Source of the DNA: Roseivirga spongicola
GTDB lineage: Bacteria; Bacteroidota; Bacteroidia; Cytophagales; Cyclobacteriaceae
Direction: 5' to 3'
DNA: 64,000 nt
Assembly (NCBI RefSeq): GCF_001592965.1
Contig: NZ_LRPC01000033.1
Span: forward strand, 1-64,000
Below, one piece after another: positions 56,301-64,000 of the stretch (positions are counted from its first letter, which is position 1; each line of letters opens with the position of its first letter). Both the position numbers and the translations under genes were made by a program. The notes beneath the pieces were generated by a model. The model was not told the DNA's origin, did no database searches, and saw only the letters and a list, made by a program, of their open reading frames with translations.

Positions 56301-56353
56301 TCGACTTCCCACTATACAGAAACTACACTGTTTCTTTACAGATTAGGTTTTAA
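53351..56353 (+). CDS. SusC/RagA-family TonB-dependent transporter 2
   Basis: 1000 residues. Signal peptide ending near SSMAFAQD. The regulatory domain is very like that of the first SusC (TVSGKVTGTDDGLPLPQVNI, MDGNYSLTVPSG), but the plug differs: ALDASNTLRGKVAGITIVQS, SVSLRGAKSVFGN, PLIIVDGILT, IKGAAASSLYGSLAAGGVIQI. The barrel ends YTVSLQIRF. The shared N-terminus and different barrel suggest a separate ligand. Confidence 0.96.
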   Translation: MKRVLLTILSCALFLVSSMAFAQDRTVSGKVTGTDDGLPLPQVNILIKGTTNGTFTDMDGNYSLTVPSGSTLIFRYLGYVTQEILVNSQTVVNVQLAPDATSLGEVVVTGVAVGTDKKNLGFGLSQVKNEQISAVPALDASNTLRGKVAGITIVQSQGDGGASVSLRGAKSVFGNISPLIIVDGILTQQNLSDINTDDIESIEVIKGAAASSLYGSLAAGGVIQIRTKRGAQGKEGIRIQYRGEYGISEVENVHPTASTHPFKILPNGDFDLTSGSRELTDDGTWNPYPSYNDNFGNLISKQPYYMNLVSVQNSLENYSFYMSAQHQTKGMISEVLDPEERLNVRMNFDIFPSEKFTAKISTSYQQNTLTPVSRGGQGTFFSDALLVEPFIDFTERDEDGDYAVFPTGFDVVNSNVANPLYQYENWEYDDTNERFVVGLDLRYQLTDNISFNVTQSIDKFNSYSKRYYPKGYKTATPNATLNNGNYSISNNRESYSVTSAQMNFNKKFGDFNVSATTKFLHEYNFEDGFNANGRELVTNGVYDLGALSQDNRNIGSYQRETVSKNAFLSTDVIWKDKLIFNGLVRRDGSSRFGEEERWQTFGRVSLAYRITQDYDLPIFDELKVRASYGSAGRRPTWRAQYETFSVSSSGISGSVLGNANLIPAVNKELEIGIDGEFLNRFDFQINYASSVVENDFIQRRLSAVTGYNTQFQNLGAVESTAFEFQMGAEVMNKSNFRWDANMTFDIIRSEITDLAGIPPFTNGYYRVETGEPVGTFYGNKLITSLDQLETDGSGNVINAWNADGIPLSEFSVNNLGYVVLTDDIGTPQETAFYFNDPDNRGAKLQTIIGDRNPDFKVGLSNTLTFFNNLQLYFLIDWKQGGDKYNATNQYLYFNTRAADQEEYARLGHHTNFSISANSLYNGNLPASHFIEDGTFVKIRELSMSYTFKNPVSFVEDVRLSLIGRNLLTFSNYGGFDPEGYDENFDFPLYRNYTVSLQIRF

Positions 56354-56386
56354 TCCTAAATAATGAACTTTAAACTATATCGAAAT

Positions 56387-57865
56387 ATGAAAAATTTTAA
56401 ACTTTTATTAGCCTCAATGCTAATAATGATCTTGGCCTTCACTTCATGTGAAGACCTAGAGGTGGAGAATTTAAATGAGCCAGATAGAGCGAGAGCCCTT
56501 AGTGATCCTGGAGATTTGATCTCTTTGATGAAGTCAGGTACCTTGGACTCTTATTGGGGTATTACAACCTCTTGGGGAACACATTTTCACTTGATGGCAG
56601 ATCAGATTACTACTACTAATAAGTCCCGTCAGTTTTGGGATTTTGCAGAAGAGCCTAGATTAAGACTTCAGAATGATCCTAATTATGGGGGGCTAGGTGC
56701 TCTAACTTCTCCATGGAGTAATCTAAACTCTGCTGTTGTATCTTCAAATGCTGTATTGTCTTACATTAATGATGGCAACACTTTTGTTGATGAAAATGAT
56801 AATGATATTACTAAGCAAATGGAAGCTGGAGCGTTATTCGCAAAAGGTTTTGCTCAAGGGTATCTTGGAGTCATTTTTGATAAGGCATACATTGTAGATT
56901 TTGATTCTGATTTAGGTAATTTAGAACTACAGCCTTACACTGCTCTCATAGATGAGGGTATAGCAAACATGCAGGCTGGTTTGGCAGCGGCTAATGCAGC
57001 TCCAAATTTCAAGTATGATTTGATGGTGAATGTTGATATGGACATTACCGAGTTTACTAAGTATGCTAACTCAATGTTGGCTAGAATTGCGTCTCAAGAA
57101 GCAAGAACTTCTGCTGAGGCTGCAACTCTTGATTGGAATCAGATTTTAACTTGGGCTAACAATGGTTTTACTGAAGATTTCTACATCGAAACATCTCCAG
57201 GAAACTGGTTTAATTCAACCATCGATTGGGCTGGTTATGTGTTGAATTCTGGTGCAGGTTATTTACCAACAGACCTTAAGGTTGCACACCTAGCTGATCC
57301 TGTGAATATCCCTCAAGTTTATCCTGCTACTGGTGTATTAGACCAAGCGGATTCTCCTGATGCTAGATTTGAGCAGTACTTTACTTATACCACTGACTTT
57401 GGGTATTTACGACCTGAGCGTAATAGAGGTATCTTTAGTAACTGGTACAATTCAAGGTTCATGACTAATAATACAATGTCAGAAGCTGGTGACCAAAACC
57501 CTCAATTCTTACTAGCAGAGATTCAAATGCTAAAAGCTGAAGCCAATATGAGATTAGGTAATAACGTTGCTGCGGCAGCTGCTATTAATAATTCTCCTAG
57601 AACATCAGTTGGTGGATTAGATCCTGTTTTACCTACAGATGATTTGACTTACATTCTTCACTATGAGTATTCTATAGAATTGGATTTAGCCGCAGGTTCA
57701 ACTACACAATGGGCTTTCATGAGAAGAAATGATCTTCTACAAGAAGGTACTCCGTTTATGTTCCCAATTCCAGCAACGGAATTAGAGGCTACAGGTCTTG
57801 AGCTATACTCTTTCGGAGGAATAGGTCAAGAAGGTGGAGCCGTTGGAAACGGTTGGAAGAATTAA
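56387..57865 (+). CDS. SusD/RagB-family lipoprotein 2
   Basis: 492 residues from the ATG at 56387, which begins a proper lipoprotein signal (LLLASMLIMILAFTSC). A start at 56363 would add eight residues. NLNEPDRARALSDPGDLISL opens the mature part, and YALIDEGIANMQAGL-type helices and FLLAEIQMLKAEANMRLG are SusD hallmarks. It partners the upstream SusC. The next gene starts one base after its stop. Confidence 0.93.
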   Translation: MKNFKLLLASMLIMILAFTSCEDLEVENLNEPDRARALSDPGDLISLMKSGTLDSYWGITTSWGTHFHLMADQITTTNKSRQFWDFAEEPRLRLQNDPNYGGLGALTSPWSNLNSAVVSSNAVLSYINDGNTFVDENDNDITKQMEAGALFAKGFAQGYLGVIFDKAYIVDFDSDLGNLELQPYTALIDEGIANMQAGLAAANAAPNFKYDLMVNVDMDITEFTKYANSMLARIASQEARTSAEAATLDWNQILTWANNGFTEDFYIETSPGNWFNSTIDWAGYVLNSGAGYLPTDLKVAHLADPVNIPQVYPATGVLDQADSPDARFEQYFTYTTDFGYLRPERNRGIFSNWYNSRFMTNNTMSEAGDQNPQFLLAEIQMLKAEANMRLGNNVAAAAAINNSPRTSVGGLDPVLPTDDLTYILHYEYSIELDLAAGSTTQWAFMRRNDLLQEGTPFMFPIPATELEATGLELYSFGGIGQEGGAVGNGWKN

Positions 57866-57866
57866 G

Positions 57867-58412
57867 ATGACAATTAGTGTTTTTTTGACACTCAATTTTT
57901 GGATATTAGAAAGAAAGATAACTGCGGTTATCTTTCTTTTTATATTCGCATTTGGTTCTACAGCTTGTGTTGAAAGGGAAAGAGATTTAAAGCTTGATAC
58001 CTTTGAGTTTCTTGAAGGAAATGAAGTTGCCATCCAGTTTGATGAACTACATGTATATCCCATGAATTCCTTCTTTTTCTTAGACGAGAACCAGATTCAG
58101 CACTCAGCTGGTTATAACAATGATCCTATTATTTCAAATGGAGTGATACAAATATCTCCCACAGCATCTGTTATAGGGACAAACCAATCTGGCGGATTAA
58201 TTATTAAGGATATTAATTTTCAAGAAATAGGGGTGAGCCTAAAAGAGGGACTAGAGGCTTTTAATGAGGCTTTAGGAGAAGAAAGATATATTTTTCGAAA
58301 TGAAAACATGCTAACAACCACAGGTAGGCTTTTCATTTCTAGAACAGATAATGAGCCTATTAGAATCCGAATTCCAAGAGCCTACCCCATTATTGTAGAT
58401 ATTATTAGATAA
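57867..58412 (+). CDS. Cassette protein A1: unknown lipoprotein
   Basis: 181 residues. An N-terminal hydrophobic stretch with lipobox FGSTAC (Cys near residue 34) suggests an export lipoprotein. No known family. It is homologous to the gene at 59145-59636: both have an FDEL/FDQL-x-x-Y block before an FFF/FFY-[LI]-D strand, and both end with IRIPRAYPIIVDI / LRIPKEYPLFVER. It lies one base after SusD2 and seven bases before the GIN-domain gene, so it is part of the second SusCD operon. Start 57867 was chosen because the longer reading lies inside susD. Confidence 0.7.
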   Translation: MTISVFLTLNFWILERKITAVIFLFIFAFGSTACVERERDLKLDTFEFLEGNEVAIQFDELHVYPMNSFFFLDENQIQHSAGYNNDPIISNGVIQISPTASVIGTNQSGGLIIKDINFQEIGVSLKEGLEAFNEALGEERYIFRNENMLTTTGRLFISRTDNEPIRIRIPRAYPIIVDIIR

Positions 58413-58419
58413 ATAGACC

Positions 58420-59139
58420 ATGAAATACCTAATTATATTCGTTTTACTTTTTGCGTCATATTCTATTCGGGCACAAACCGATTTTGAAAAAATTGATCTA
58501 CCCGGCCTTAAGTCGGTTCATGTTGACACGAACATTAAGGTAATCTTAATTGCATCTCCTGCTAACTATCTTTCTTTTGCAAAGGATGATAATGCTCGTT
58601 ACATTCGATATTCATATAGAGGTGGGGAGCTTAGGGTTTCTAAAGATGAGCGAATTGACGATGCCAAAGAGATAACTGTTTATTTGTACTTTACTTCTTT
58701 TGAAGAATTACGTGTAGATGGAAGTAGCGTTGTCTCTAGTTTGTCTATTATAGAGCAAAAGGATTTTAGAATCATTACTTCTGGAAATGCTACCGTTGAT
58801 GTGAGACTTGAATTAAAATCACTTACTGTTTCCACAAATGGTAACTCTAGAGTTACGGCTAGGGGTAACACGGTGAATGAAAAAGTAGAAGCAGATGGTA
58901 CTTCAATGTTCAGAGGGGATGACTTGGTAGCTCAGACAGTCATACTGAACTTGAGAGGGACTGGCAGCGTCTACGTGTGGTCGGATAAAGAAATAAAAGG
59001 TAGAGCTACTGCAGGTACCGAGATTTATTATAGAGGCATACCAGCCAGGATAAGAATTAACAGTGTTGTTGCTTTACCGGGTGCTAGCTTACCGTATAAG
59101 TTGGTGCACTTGGATGGAGGTGATATGAGAAGAAATTAG
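58420..59139 (+). CDS. Cassette protein B1: GIN-domain (DUF2807) secreted protein
   Basis: 239 residues. Signal peptide ending SIRAQT. The DUF2807 head GIN domain follows (right-handed beta helix expected), with LPGLKSVHVDTNIKVIL, ELRVDGSSVVSS, LTVSTNGNSRVTARGNTV and the GTGSVYVWSDKEIKG turn. It is homologous to the gene at 59763-60518. It may be a surface adhesion or binding domain, as the family name suggests. Function not shown. Confidence 0.85.
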   Translation: MKYLIIFVLLFASYSIRAQTDFEKIDLPGLKSVHVDTNIKVILIASPANYLSFAKDDNARYIRYSYRGGELRVSKDERIDDAKEITVYLYFTSFEELRVDGSSVVSSLSIIEQKDFRIITSGNATVDVRLELKSLTVSTNGNSRVTARGNTVNEKVEADGTSMFRGDDLVAQTVILNLRGTGSVYVWSDKEIKGRATAGTEIYYRGIPARIRINSVVALPGASLPYKLVHLDGGDMRRN

Positions 59140-59144
59140 TGATT

Positions 59145-59636
59145 ATGATGAGCATAGTGAGATTTTACTTCGTTTTTATAGTGTTGGTAAGTGTTTTTTC
59201 TTGTCAATCAAAAAATGCTGAGTTTGATGTAATTAAAGGTCAAGAATTGGTTATCGAATTTGATCAGTTAGCAACTTATTCTACTAGTGATTTCTTCTAT
59301 ATTGATGATTATAAGATACTTCATGAACTAAGGTTTGATTCAAAGGAGGTCGTTACTGATGAACAGGTGCTGATTCAGCCAACTGACTATCTGTTTTTTG
59401 CTACCGATGATGGTGATAGAAAAACGCAAAAAACGTCTGCTTTTGAAATGTGTTACAACTTAGGAGTTTCTCTGCTACAGATTAAGGACGATAACGGGAA
59501 TAGTATTTATCGCATAAAGAACCTGCCTGCATGGAAGGTCACAGGGAAGTTAACTTTAGTGCGGGAGGATGGCAAAGATATTGTGTTACGCATTCCAAAA
59601 GAGTACCCTTTGTTCGTAGAACGACAAAGTGATTAA
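59145..59636 (+). CDS. Cassette protein A2: unknown lipoprotein, paralogue of A1
   Basis: 163 residues from ATG 59145 (a GTG at 59139 overlapping the previous stop is the alternative). Lipobox VSVFSC. It shows the same layout as A1: LVIEFDQLATYSTSDFFYID early and LRIPKEYPLFVER at the end. No recognised family. Five bases separate it from the B1 stop, so it stays in the operon. Confidence 0.7.
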   Translation: MMSIVRFYFVFIVLVSVFSCQSKNAEFDVIKGQELVIEFDQLATYSTSDFFYIDDYKILHELRFDSKEVVTDEQVLIQPTDYLFFATDDGDRKTQKTSAFEMCYNLGVSLLQIKDDNGNSIYRIKNLPAWKVTGKLTLVREDGKDIVLRIPKEYPLFVERQSD

Positions 59637-59762
59637 GGACTGTTTTTAATCTTCGATTAGTCAATGTATTGGGCGTATTGATTATTCTAGTATCGGTATG
59701 GATTTATATTGATACCACAGCGGTTTTTGGGCAGGGTTATTGTTCATAATCAAAAAAGTAAA

Positions 59763-60518
59763 ATGATTATGGCAATAAATATGTATAGAGTTTCTTTGAT
59801 GATATCAGTCATTTTAGTTTCTGCTTTATCAATTAGAGCTCAGGAATTAAGCAACAAACTGGAGACACCTGGTTTAACTAGTATTAAAAGCTCGGGTTCA
59901 GCAGAGGTGGTTCTGATCCCTTCTAATATAGAGTATGTTAGTTTTGAGGATACAGCGGAGAAGCTTATCTATAACGTAGTTTATAAACATAAAACCTTAC
60001 ATATTAATTCACCGGGTGACAATGACGGCCAAAAACCTTTTAAGGTGTTTGTTTACTCAAACAATATTAAGGAGGTTGAATTGAGAGAAGGGTCTTACTT
60101 AACATCTCCAGTAGAGCTATCTTATTCACATCTTAAATTGATAGCAAAAGAGTCATCAAGGATCGATATGCGGATCAAATCTAGCTCAGTATCAATATGG
60201 CAGTTCGACAATAGTGTGGTTAGGTTGCAAGGAGAAACAGTTCGGCTAACACTGAACATGGAAAGTTCTAGTGTTTTCAGAGGGGATGTATTAAAGACCG
60301 ATCACTTTATGCCAGACATAACAGGAACATCTAAGTCATACATTCATGTCGAGAGGGAAATTAATGGCACTGCAGCTAATGGTACAGGCATATTTTACAC
60401 TGGAGACCCTAGAAGAATTAGGTTGAGTGGACAAATAGGAGGGTTTGCAGATGGTGTTACTACAGGCTTAGTCAAGCTAGATTTGAAGAACCCTAGTATA
60501 GAAGTAAGAAACTATTAA
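59763..60518 (+). CDS. Cassette protein B2: GIN-domain-like secreted protein, paralogue of B1
   Basis: 251 residues from ATG 59763 (further ATG codons at 59769 and 59781 are possible). Signal peptide ending SIRAQE, exactly as in B1. The beta-helix repeats are less regular. Shared points are LETPGLTSIKSSGSAEVVLI, SSSVFRGDVLKTD (B1: GTSMFRGDDLVAQ) and GTAANGTGIFYTGDPRRIRL (B1: GRATAGTEIYYRGIPARIRI). It closes the duplicated cassette. Confidence 0.8.
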   Translation: MIMAINMYRVSLMISVILVSALSIRAQELSNKLETPGLTSIKSSGSAEVVLIPSNIEYVSFEDTAEKLIYNVVYKHKTLHINSPGDNDGQKPFKVFVYSNNIKEVELREGSYLTSPVELSYSHLKLIAKESSRIDMRIKSSSVSIWQFDNSVVRLQGETVRLTLNMESSSVFRGDVLKTDHFMPDITGTSKSYIHVEREINGTAANGTGIFYTGDPRRIRLSGQIGGFADGVTTGLVKLDLKNPSIEVRNY

Positions 60519-60564
60519 TGTAAAGTCATTTCGTAAATGAAATGCTCCCTTCAGCTCTATTCGT

Positions 60565-60572
60565 TATTTTTG
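60565..60572 (+). promoter_or_regulatory. Putative hldD promoter (-7 TATTTTTG)
   Basis: Exact TAnnTTTG match, 16 bases before the hldD ATG. It separates hldD from the SusCD operon. Confidence 0.6.
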
Positions 60573-60588
60573 TTCAAAAATACGAGGT

Positions 60589-61554
60589 ATGATAGTAGTT
60601 ACAGGAGCGGCTGGTTTTATTGCTAGTGCTTTAGTCTCTAAGTTAAATTCGGAGGGCTTTAACAATATTGTTCTGGTTGACGATTTCTCTTTTGAGGAAA
60701 AGAACCTGAACTTGGAGGGGAAGAATTATGTGGATAGAGTTGAAAGAGAGTCTTTTTTCGACTGGCTTGATTCGAATGGTAATAGGGTAGAATTCATTTT
60801 TCATCTAGGTGCGAGAACTAATACAGCTGAATTTGATCATAGCCTTCTGACGAAGCTTAATATTGATTACTCCAAAATGGTTTGGAAGTACTGTATTAAG
60901 TATCAAATACCTTTGGTTTATGCCTCCTCTGCAGCCACTTATGGCGATGGTAACAATGGTTACAAAGACGATATAAATGCATTAGGCAATCTAGAGCCTT
61001 TAAACCCTTATGGTTGGTCTAAAAATGAATTTGATAAATGGGTTATAGATCAAAAGGAACAACCTTTCTTTTGGGCGGGGTTGAAGTTTTTTAATGTTTA
61101 TGGTCCTAATGAGTATCATAAGGGAAGAATGGCTTCGGTTGTATATCATACCTTCAATCAGGTAAAGCATACTGGCGAAATGAAGCTATTTAAATCACAT
61201 AATTCATCATATCAACATGGTGAACAGTTGAGGGATTTTGTATATGTAAAGGATGTGGTTGAAGTATGTTTTTTTCTTATGAATCATCGTAAGAATTCTT
61301 CAATTTATAATTTAGGTTCTGGAGAAGCGCGGACCTTTTTGGATTTGGCCAAAGCAACCTTCAATGGAATGGGAGTAGATGAGAATATTTCTTTTATTGA
61401 TATTCCGGAAGATATTAGAGATAAATACCAGTATTATACACAAGCAGATATGTCTAAGTTAAAGTCTATTGGCTACAGCAAGGAGTTTACCTCTCTAGAA
61501 GATGGAGTTTCTGATTATGTGAAAAATTATTTAGTTCAGAATAAATATTATTGA
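60589..61554 (+). CDS. hldD: ADP-glyceromanno-heptose 6-epimerase
   Basis: 321 residues of the extended SDR type. NADP site VTGAAGFIASALVSKL, family blocks HLGARTNTAE and ASSAATYGDG, catalytic Tyr/Lys in PYGWSKNEFD, and KFFNVYGPNEYHKGRMASV. It inverts C6 of ADP-D-glycero-D-manno-heptose to give the donor for LPS core heptose. The GT9 gene at 6721-7722 may use it. The next gene begins one base after the stop. Confidence 0.96.
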   Translation: MIVVTGAAGFIASALVSKLNSEGFNNIVLVDDFSFEEKNLNLEGKNYVDRVERESFFDWLDSNGNRVEFIFHLGARTNTAEFDHSLLTKLNIDYSKMVWKYCIKYQIPLVYASSAATYGDGNNGYKDDINALGNLEPLNPYGWSKNEFDKWVIDQKEQPFFWAGLKFFNVYGPNEYHKGRMASVVYHTFNQVKHTGEMKLFKSHNSSYQHGEQLRDFVYVKDVVEVCFFLMNHRKNSSIYNLGSGEARTFLDLAKATFNGMGVDENISFIDIPEDIRDKYQYYTQADMSKLKSIGYSKEFTSLEDGVSDYVKNYLVQNKYY

Positions 61555-61555
61555 T

Positions 61556-62008
61556 ATGCGATTAGCACTGACGTCTGTTTTATTTCTAGTAATGTCAATC
61601 CATGCTTTTGGACAAAAGCAGGAGATGAGAGCGGATCAAGCTGTAGTTTCTGACACTACGGTCTTCTTTTATGCCTGGTATAAGTTTGTAGATGGTCCTT
61701 ACGTACTCACCGGAATTGATTCTATGAAGACGAAAAAGAGTAGTTATGAGAAGGACTTACTAAAGCTAAACGAGACCAATAAGATAAGAGTATTGAATGC
61801 TGGAAAAACTAAGACACGAAATAAGTATGTGGTTCCAAGTGTTGATGCAAAATCGGATCTTTTGGAAGTAGCCCCTAACCTTCAGCAAATAAGAAATAGG
61901 TTGGATGCCTTTCTCAGGCAGAACAAGGGTAATGTTGTTAATTTAGACGCATTTAAGTTCAAAAAGCCAACAGAAAGTCTTTCAAGAAGAGCAGTGGATT
62001 ACAAATAG
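61556..62008 (+). CDS. Secreted hypothetical protein
   Basis: 150 residues. Signal peptide to FGQKQE. The rest is basic and has a YAWYKFVDGPYVLTG block. No known family. It is one base after hldD, so it is co-transcribed, but no functional link can be drawn from sequence. Confidence 0.65.
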   Translation: MRLALTSVLFLVMSIHAFGQKQEMRADQAVVSDTTVFFYAWYKFVDGPYVLTGIDSMKTKKSSYEKDLLKLNETNKIRVLNAGKTKTRNKYVVPSVDAKSDLLEVAPNLQQIRNRLDAFLRQNKGNVVNLDAFKFKKPTESLSRRAVDYK

Positions 62009-62084
62009 AGCTTTAAATAAGAGCTCCCATTCTTTTATGACTAAACGATTTTCAATTCGCATTGCTTCATGAGAAGTAACCCTT

Positions 62085-62092
62085 TATCTTTG
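62085..62092 (+). promoter_or_regulatory. Putative -7 promoter element (TATCTTTG)
   Basis: Exact TAnnTTTG match, 18 bases before the ATG of the PTPS/QueD-family gene. Confidence 0.6.
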
Positions 62093-62110
62093 CAGCCAAT
62101 TTGAAAATCA

Positions 62111-62530
62111 ATGGTTTACGTCAGTAGAAAGGAACATTTCAATGCAGCACACAAGCTTTACAACCCTAATTGGAGTGAAGAAAAGAATGTAGAGGTGTTT
62201 GGGCCTTGTGCCAATGCCAATTGGCATGGTCATAACTTTGAGCTGATAACTACAGTAAAAGGCCAGCCAGATGCTGAAACCGGTTTTGTGGTTGATCTAA
62301 AGCAACTTTCCAATCTTATTAGAGCAGAGGTTATAGATAAACTTGATCATAGAAACCTCAATGTAGATGTTGACTTTATGGAAGGGAAAATGGCAAGTTG
62401 CGAAAATTTAGTAATGGAAATCTGGAAGATTTTAGCCCCTCGCGTAGCAGAGATAACCCCTCAGGGGCAACTGCATTCTCTAAAGCTCTATGAAACCCCA
62501 AGAAACTTTGTTGAGTATTTCGGGGAATAA
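62111..62530 (+). CDS. 6-pyruvoyl-tetrahydropterin synthase / QueD family protein
   Basis: 139 residues of the T-fold. The zinc histidines are in EHFNAAH and HGH. The catalytic Cys lies in GPCANANWHGHNF, that is C-x5-HGH as in animal-type PTPS, whereas QueD normally has C-x3-HGH. The partner residues LDHRNLN and YETPRNFVEY are present. It may make 6-pyruvoyl-tetrahydropterin or serve as QueD for queuosine. QueE is encoded at 44195 in this window, but the motif spacing argues for a PTPS-like or broad-specificity enzyme. Confidence 0.9.
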   Translation: MVYVSRKEHFNAAHKLYNPNWSEEKNVEVFGPCANANWHGHNFELITTVKGQPDAETGFVVDLKQLSNLIRAEVIDKLDHRNLNVDVDFMEGKMASCENLVMEIWKILAPRVAEITPQGQLHSLKLYETPRNFVEYFGE

Positions 62531-62603
62531 TAGCTCCAATAAACTTAACCTCTTAACGAGATCTTAAGTCGGTTTAATCGATCATCGAACATCGAACATT
62601 CAA

Positions 62604-63830
62604 TTACGCCACCTTAAGTTTCTTGAATTTCGACTTCTCGAACTTCTCTTGTGCGTATTTTCGGTTGATGGTTAGCTCATGAGTATTCTTGTCAGACGGT
62701 AGTTCAAACATGGCATCCGTCATAATGGCTTCACAGATAGATCTAAGTCCTCTGGCACCAAGCTTAAACTCAAGTGCTTTTTGTACTATGTAATCTAATG
62801 CATCGTCCTCAAACACAACTTTCTTCTCTTCCATATCGAAGAGTTTGGTGTATTGCTTAATCAAAGCATTTTTCGGAGCAGTAAGAATGTTCTTAAGAAT
62901 TTCTGGATTAAGCGGATTAAGATGAGTTACTATAGGTAAGCGACCGATTAGTTCAGGTATCAGACCAAAGTTCTTTAAATCTTGAGCATTTACATATTGA
63001 TGCAAATTGTCTTTATCTACCAACATTTGCTCGTCCTTAGCAACAGAGAAGCCAAGTGGTTGAGTGTTTAATCTGTTGGCTATATGTCTAGCAATTCCAT
63101 CGAATGCCCCACCACAAATAAATAGTATGTTGTCAGTGTTTACCGATATCATCTTTTGGTCCGGATGTTTTCTTCCACCTTGTGGCGGTACATTCACTGC
63201 GGTTCCTTCCAAAAGCTTTAAAAGAGCTTGCTGAACACCTTCTCCACTCACATCTCTGGTAATGGATGGGTTGTCAGACTTTCTAGCAATCTTATCAATC
63301 TCATCAATGTAAATGATACCACGTTCGGCAGATTCTACATCGTAATTAGCCGACTGTAAAAGTCTAGTTAGAATACTCTCAACGTCTTCACCAACATATC
63401 CAGCCTCTGTAAGAACAGTGGCATCTGCTATACAGAAAGGAACCTGTAAAATTTTTGCTAAGGTTTTAGCAATGTAGGTTTTACCAGTACCGGTTTCTCC
63501 AACCATAATGATGTTGGACTTTTCAATCACAACATCATCATCGTTAGACTTTTGGATCAATCGCTTGTAGTGATTGTACACGGCAACGGAGATTACCTTC
63601 TTCGCCTCATCCTGACCCACCACATATTGGTCGAGATACTTCTTCATCTCAACTGGTTTAATCAGATTGAATTTTGGTGACTCCTCAGAAGACTTAGTTT
63701 TTAATTCTTCTGAAAGTATTTGGTTGGCTTGTGTAATACAATGATTACAGATATGAGCATGTATGCCCGAAATCATTAAGTCAACGTCTTTTTTGTTGCG
63801 TCCGCAAAACGAACAAGTAACCTCTGCCAT
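62604..63830 (-). CDS. clpX: ATP-dependent Clp protease ATP-binding subunit ClpX
   Basis: 408 residues. N-terminal C4 zinc finger (CSFCGR ... HICNHC), Walker [15 protein letters not shown], Walker [13 protein letters not shown], pore loop YVGEDVES, sensor 2 LGARGLRSI. It unfolds tagged substrates, including those marked by tmRNA, for ClpP. clpP lies five bases upstream on the same strand, the usual clpP-clpX order. Confidence 0.98.
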   Translation of the reverse strand: MAEVTCSFCGRNKKDVDLMISGIHAHICNHCITQANQILSEELKTKSSEESPKFNLIKPVEMKKYLDQYVVGQDEAKKVISVAVYNHYKRLIQKSNDDDVVIEKSNIIMVGETGTGKTYIAKTLAKILQVPFCIADATVLTEAGYVGEDVESILTRLLQSANYDVESAERGIIYIDEIDKIARKSDNPSITRDVSGEGVQQALLKLLEGTAVNVPPQGGRKHPDQKMISVNTDNILFICGGAFDGIARHIANRLNTQPLGFSVAKDEQMLVDKDNLHQYVNAQDLKNFGLIPELIGRLPIVTHLNPLNPEILKNILTAPKNALIKQYTKLFDMEEKKVVFEDDALDYIVQKALEFKLGARGLRSICEAIMTDAMFELPSDKNTHELTINRKYAQEKFEKSKFKKLKVA

Positions 63831-63835
63831 GAGCT

Positions 63836-64000
63836 TTATTTTTTAGTGAGTACTTCGTCAATAAGACCGTACTCTTTGGCCTCAGCCGCACGCATCCAAT
63901 AGTCTCTATCAGAGTCTCTTTCTATTTTGTCGTAAGGCTGGCCAGTGTGTTTAGCTAAAATATCGTATAAATCTTTTCTCAACTCTTGCATTTGCTTAAG
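63836..64000 (-). CDS. clpP: ClpP protease proteolytic subunit, C-terminal end (partial)
   Basis: The last 54 codons of a minus-strand frame running off the window: [46 protein letters not shown] and a stop at 63836. It matches the C-terminal helices of ClpP (the DRDxxMxAxEAxxYGLID block). The catalytic Ser and His are outside the window. It is the upstream gene of the clpP-clpX operon. Confidence 0.95.
   Translation of the reverse strand, partial: LKQMQELRKDLYDILAKHTGQPYDKIERDSDRDYWMRAAEAKEYGLIDEVLTKK

Noticed and set aside
46943-57865. Polysaccharide utilisation loci
   Set aside because: SusCD pairs are present, but no glycoside hydrolase, lyase, sulfatase or hybrid sensor is nearby.
1-64000. 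CRISPR array, rRNA or tRNA genes
   Set aside because: No regularly spaced short repeats, no rRNA signature and no complete tRNA cloverleaf apart from the tRNA-like part of tmRNA were seen.

Overview
The window looks like the chromosome of a marine-type Bacteroidota, probably Cytophagales and close to Roseivirga or Fabibacter. This is an inference from gene content. Supporting signs are two SusC/SusD pairs, family proteins typical of the phylum (DUF3078, DUF4293, DUF4924, DUF1206, DUF2807, BF3164-like propellers), many short-leader genes preceded by the Bacteroidota -7 promoter motif TAnnTTTG, and a tmRNA tag ending in YALAA. No rRNA, tRNA or CRISPR array was seen. tmRNA is the only RNA gene found.

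Layout. 1-5458 (minus strand): the 5' part of a secreted choice-of-anchor A/HYR-like protein, a small ORF of unknown status, an N-terminally short MscS domain protein, a VOC protein, and a RidA-GNAT-aminopeptidase P operon. 5620-7722: a propeller lipoprotein converging on a family 9 glycosyltransferase. 7919-12719: M16 peptidase, O-methyltransferase and a LysM lytic transglycosylase, followed by a DUF3078 protein. 12716-14520: dnaX, split by an A10 run that looks like a frameshift or slippage site. 14598-15375: repeats only. 15387-16862: DUF1206 protein, then ssrA with a terminator. 17121-20748: a subtilase/AAA ATPase pair matching the IetAS anti-phage system, followed by a Pif1-like helicase. 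23271-26242: a small Cys-containing protein, an esterase and two tandem LpxL-like acyltransferases. 26246-33329 (minus): an FtsX/MacB-type permease, a duplicated pair of CGWC redoxin proteins plus a truncated relative, and htpG. 33563-46690: mostly housekeeping genes (FKBP, truA, an MsbA-like exporter, lepA, folD, queE, OmpA/PD40) with two damaged genes and a four-helix-bundle gene bracketed by inverted repeats. 46943-60518: two SusCD loci. The second continues into a duplicated two-gene cassette (unknown lipoprotein + GIN-domain protein, twice). 60589-64000: hldD, a secreted unknown, a PTPS/QueD-family enzyme, clpX and the end of clpP.

How genes work together. hldD, the GT9 enzyme, the LpxL-like pair and the MsbA-like exporter all fit LPS or lipid A envelope building. 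The SusCD loci import unknown ligands. No carbohydrate-active enzymes lie near them, so they are not called polysaccharide utilisation loci. ClpXP and tmRNA belong to protein quality control. The most promising undescribed item is the A1-B1-A2-B2 cassette at 57867-60518. The most mechanistic one is the dnaX A10 site, where the encoded frame gives the short product and a shift is needed for full-length tau.
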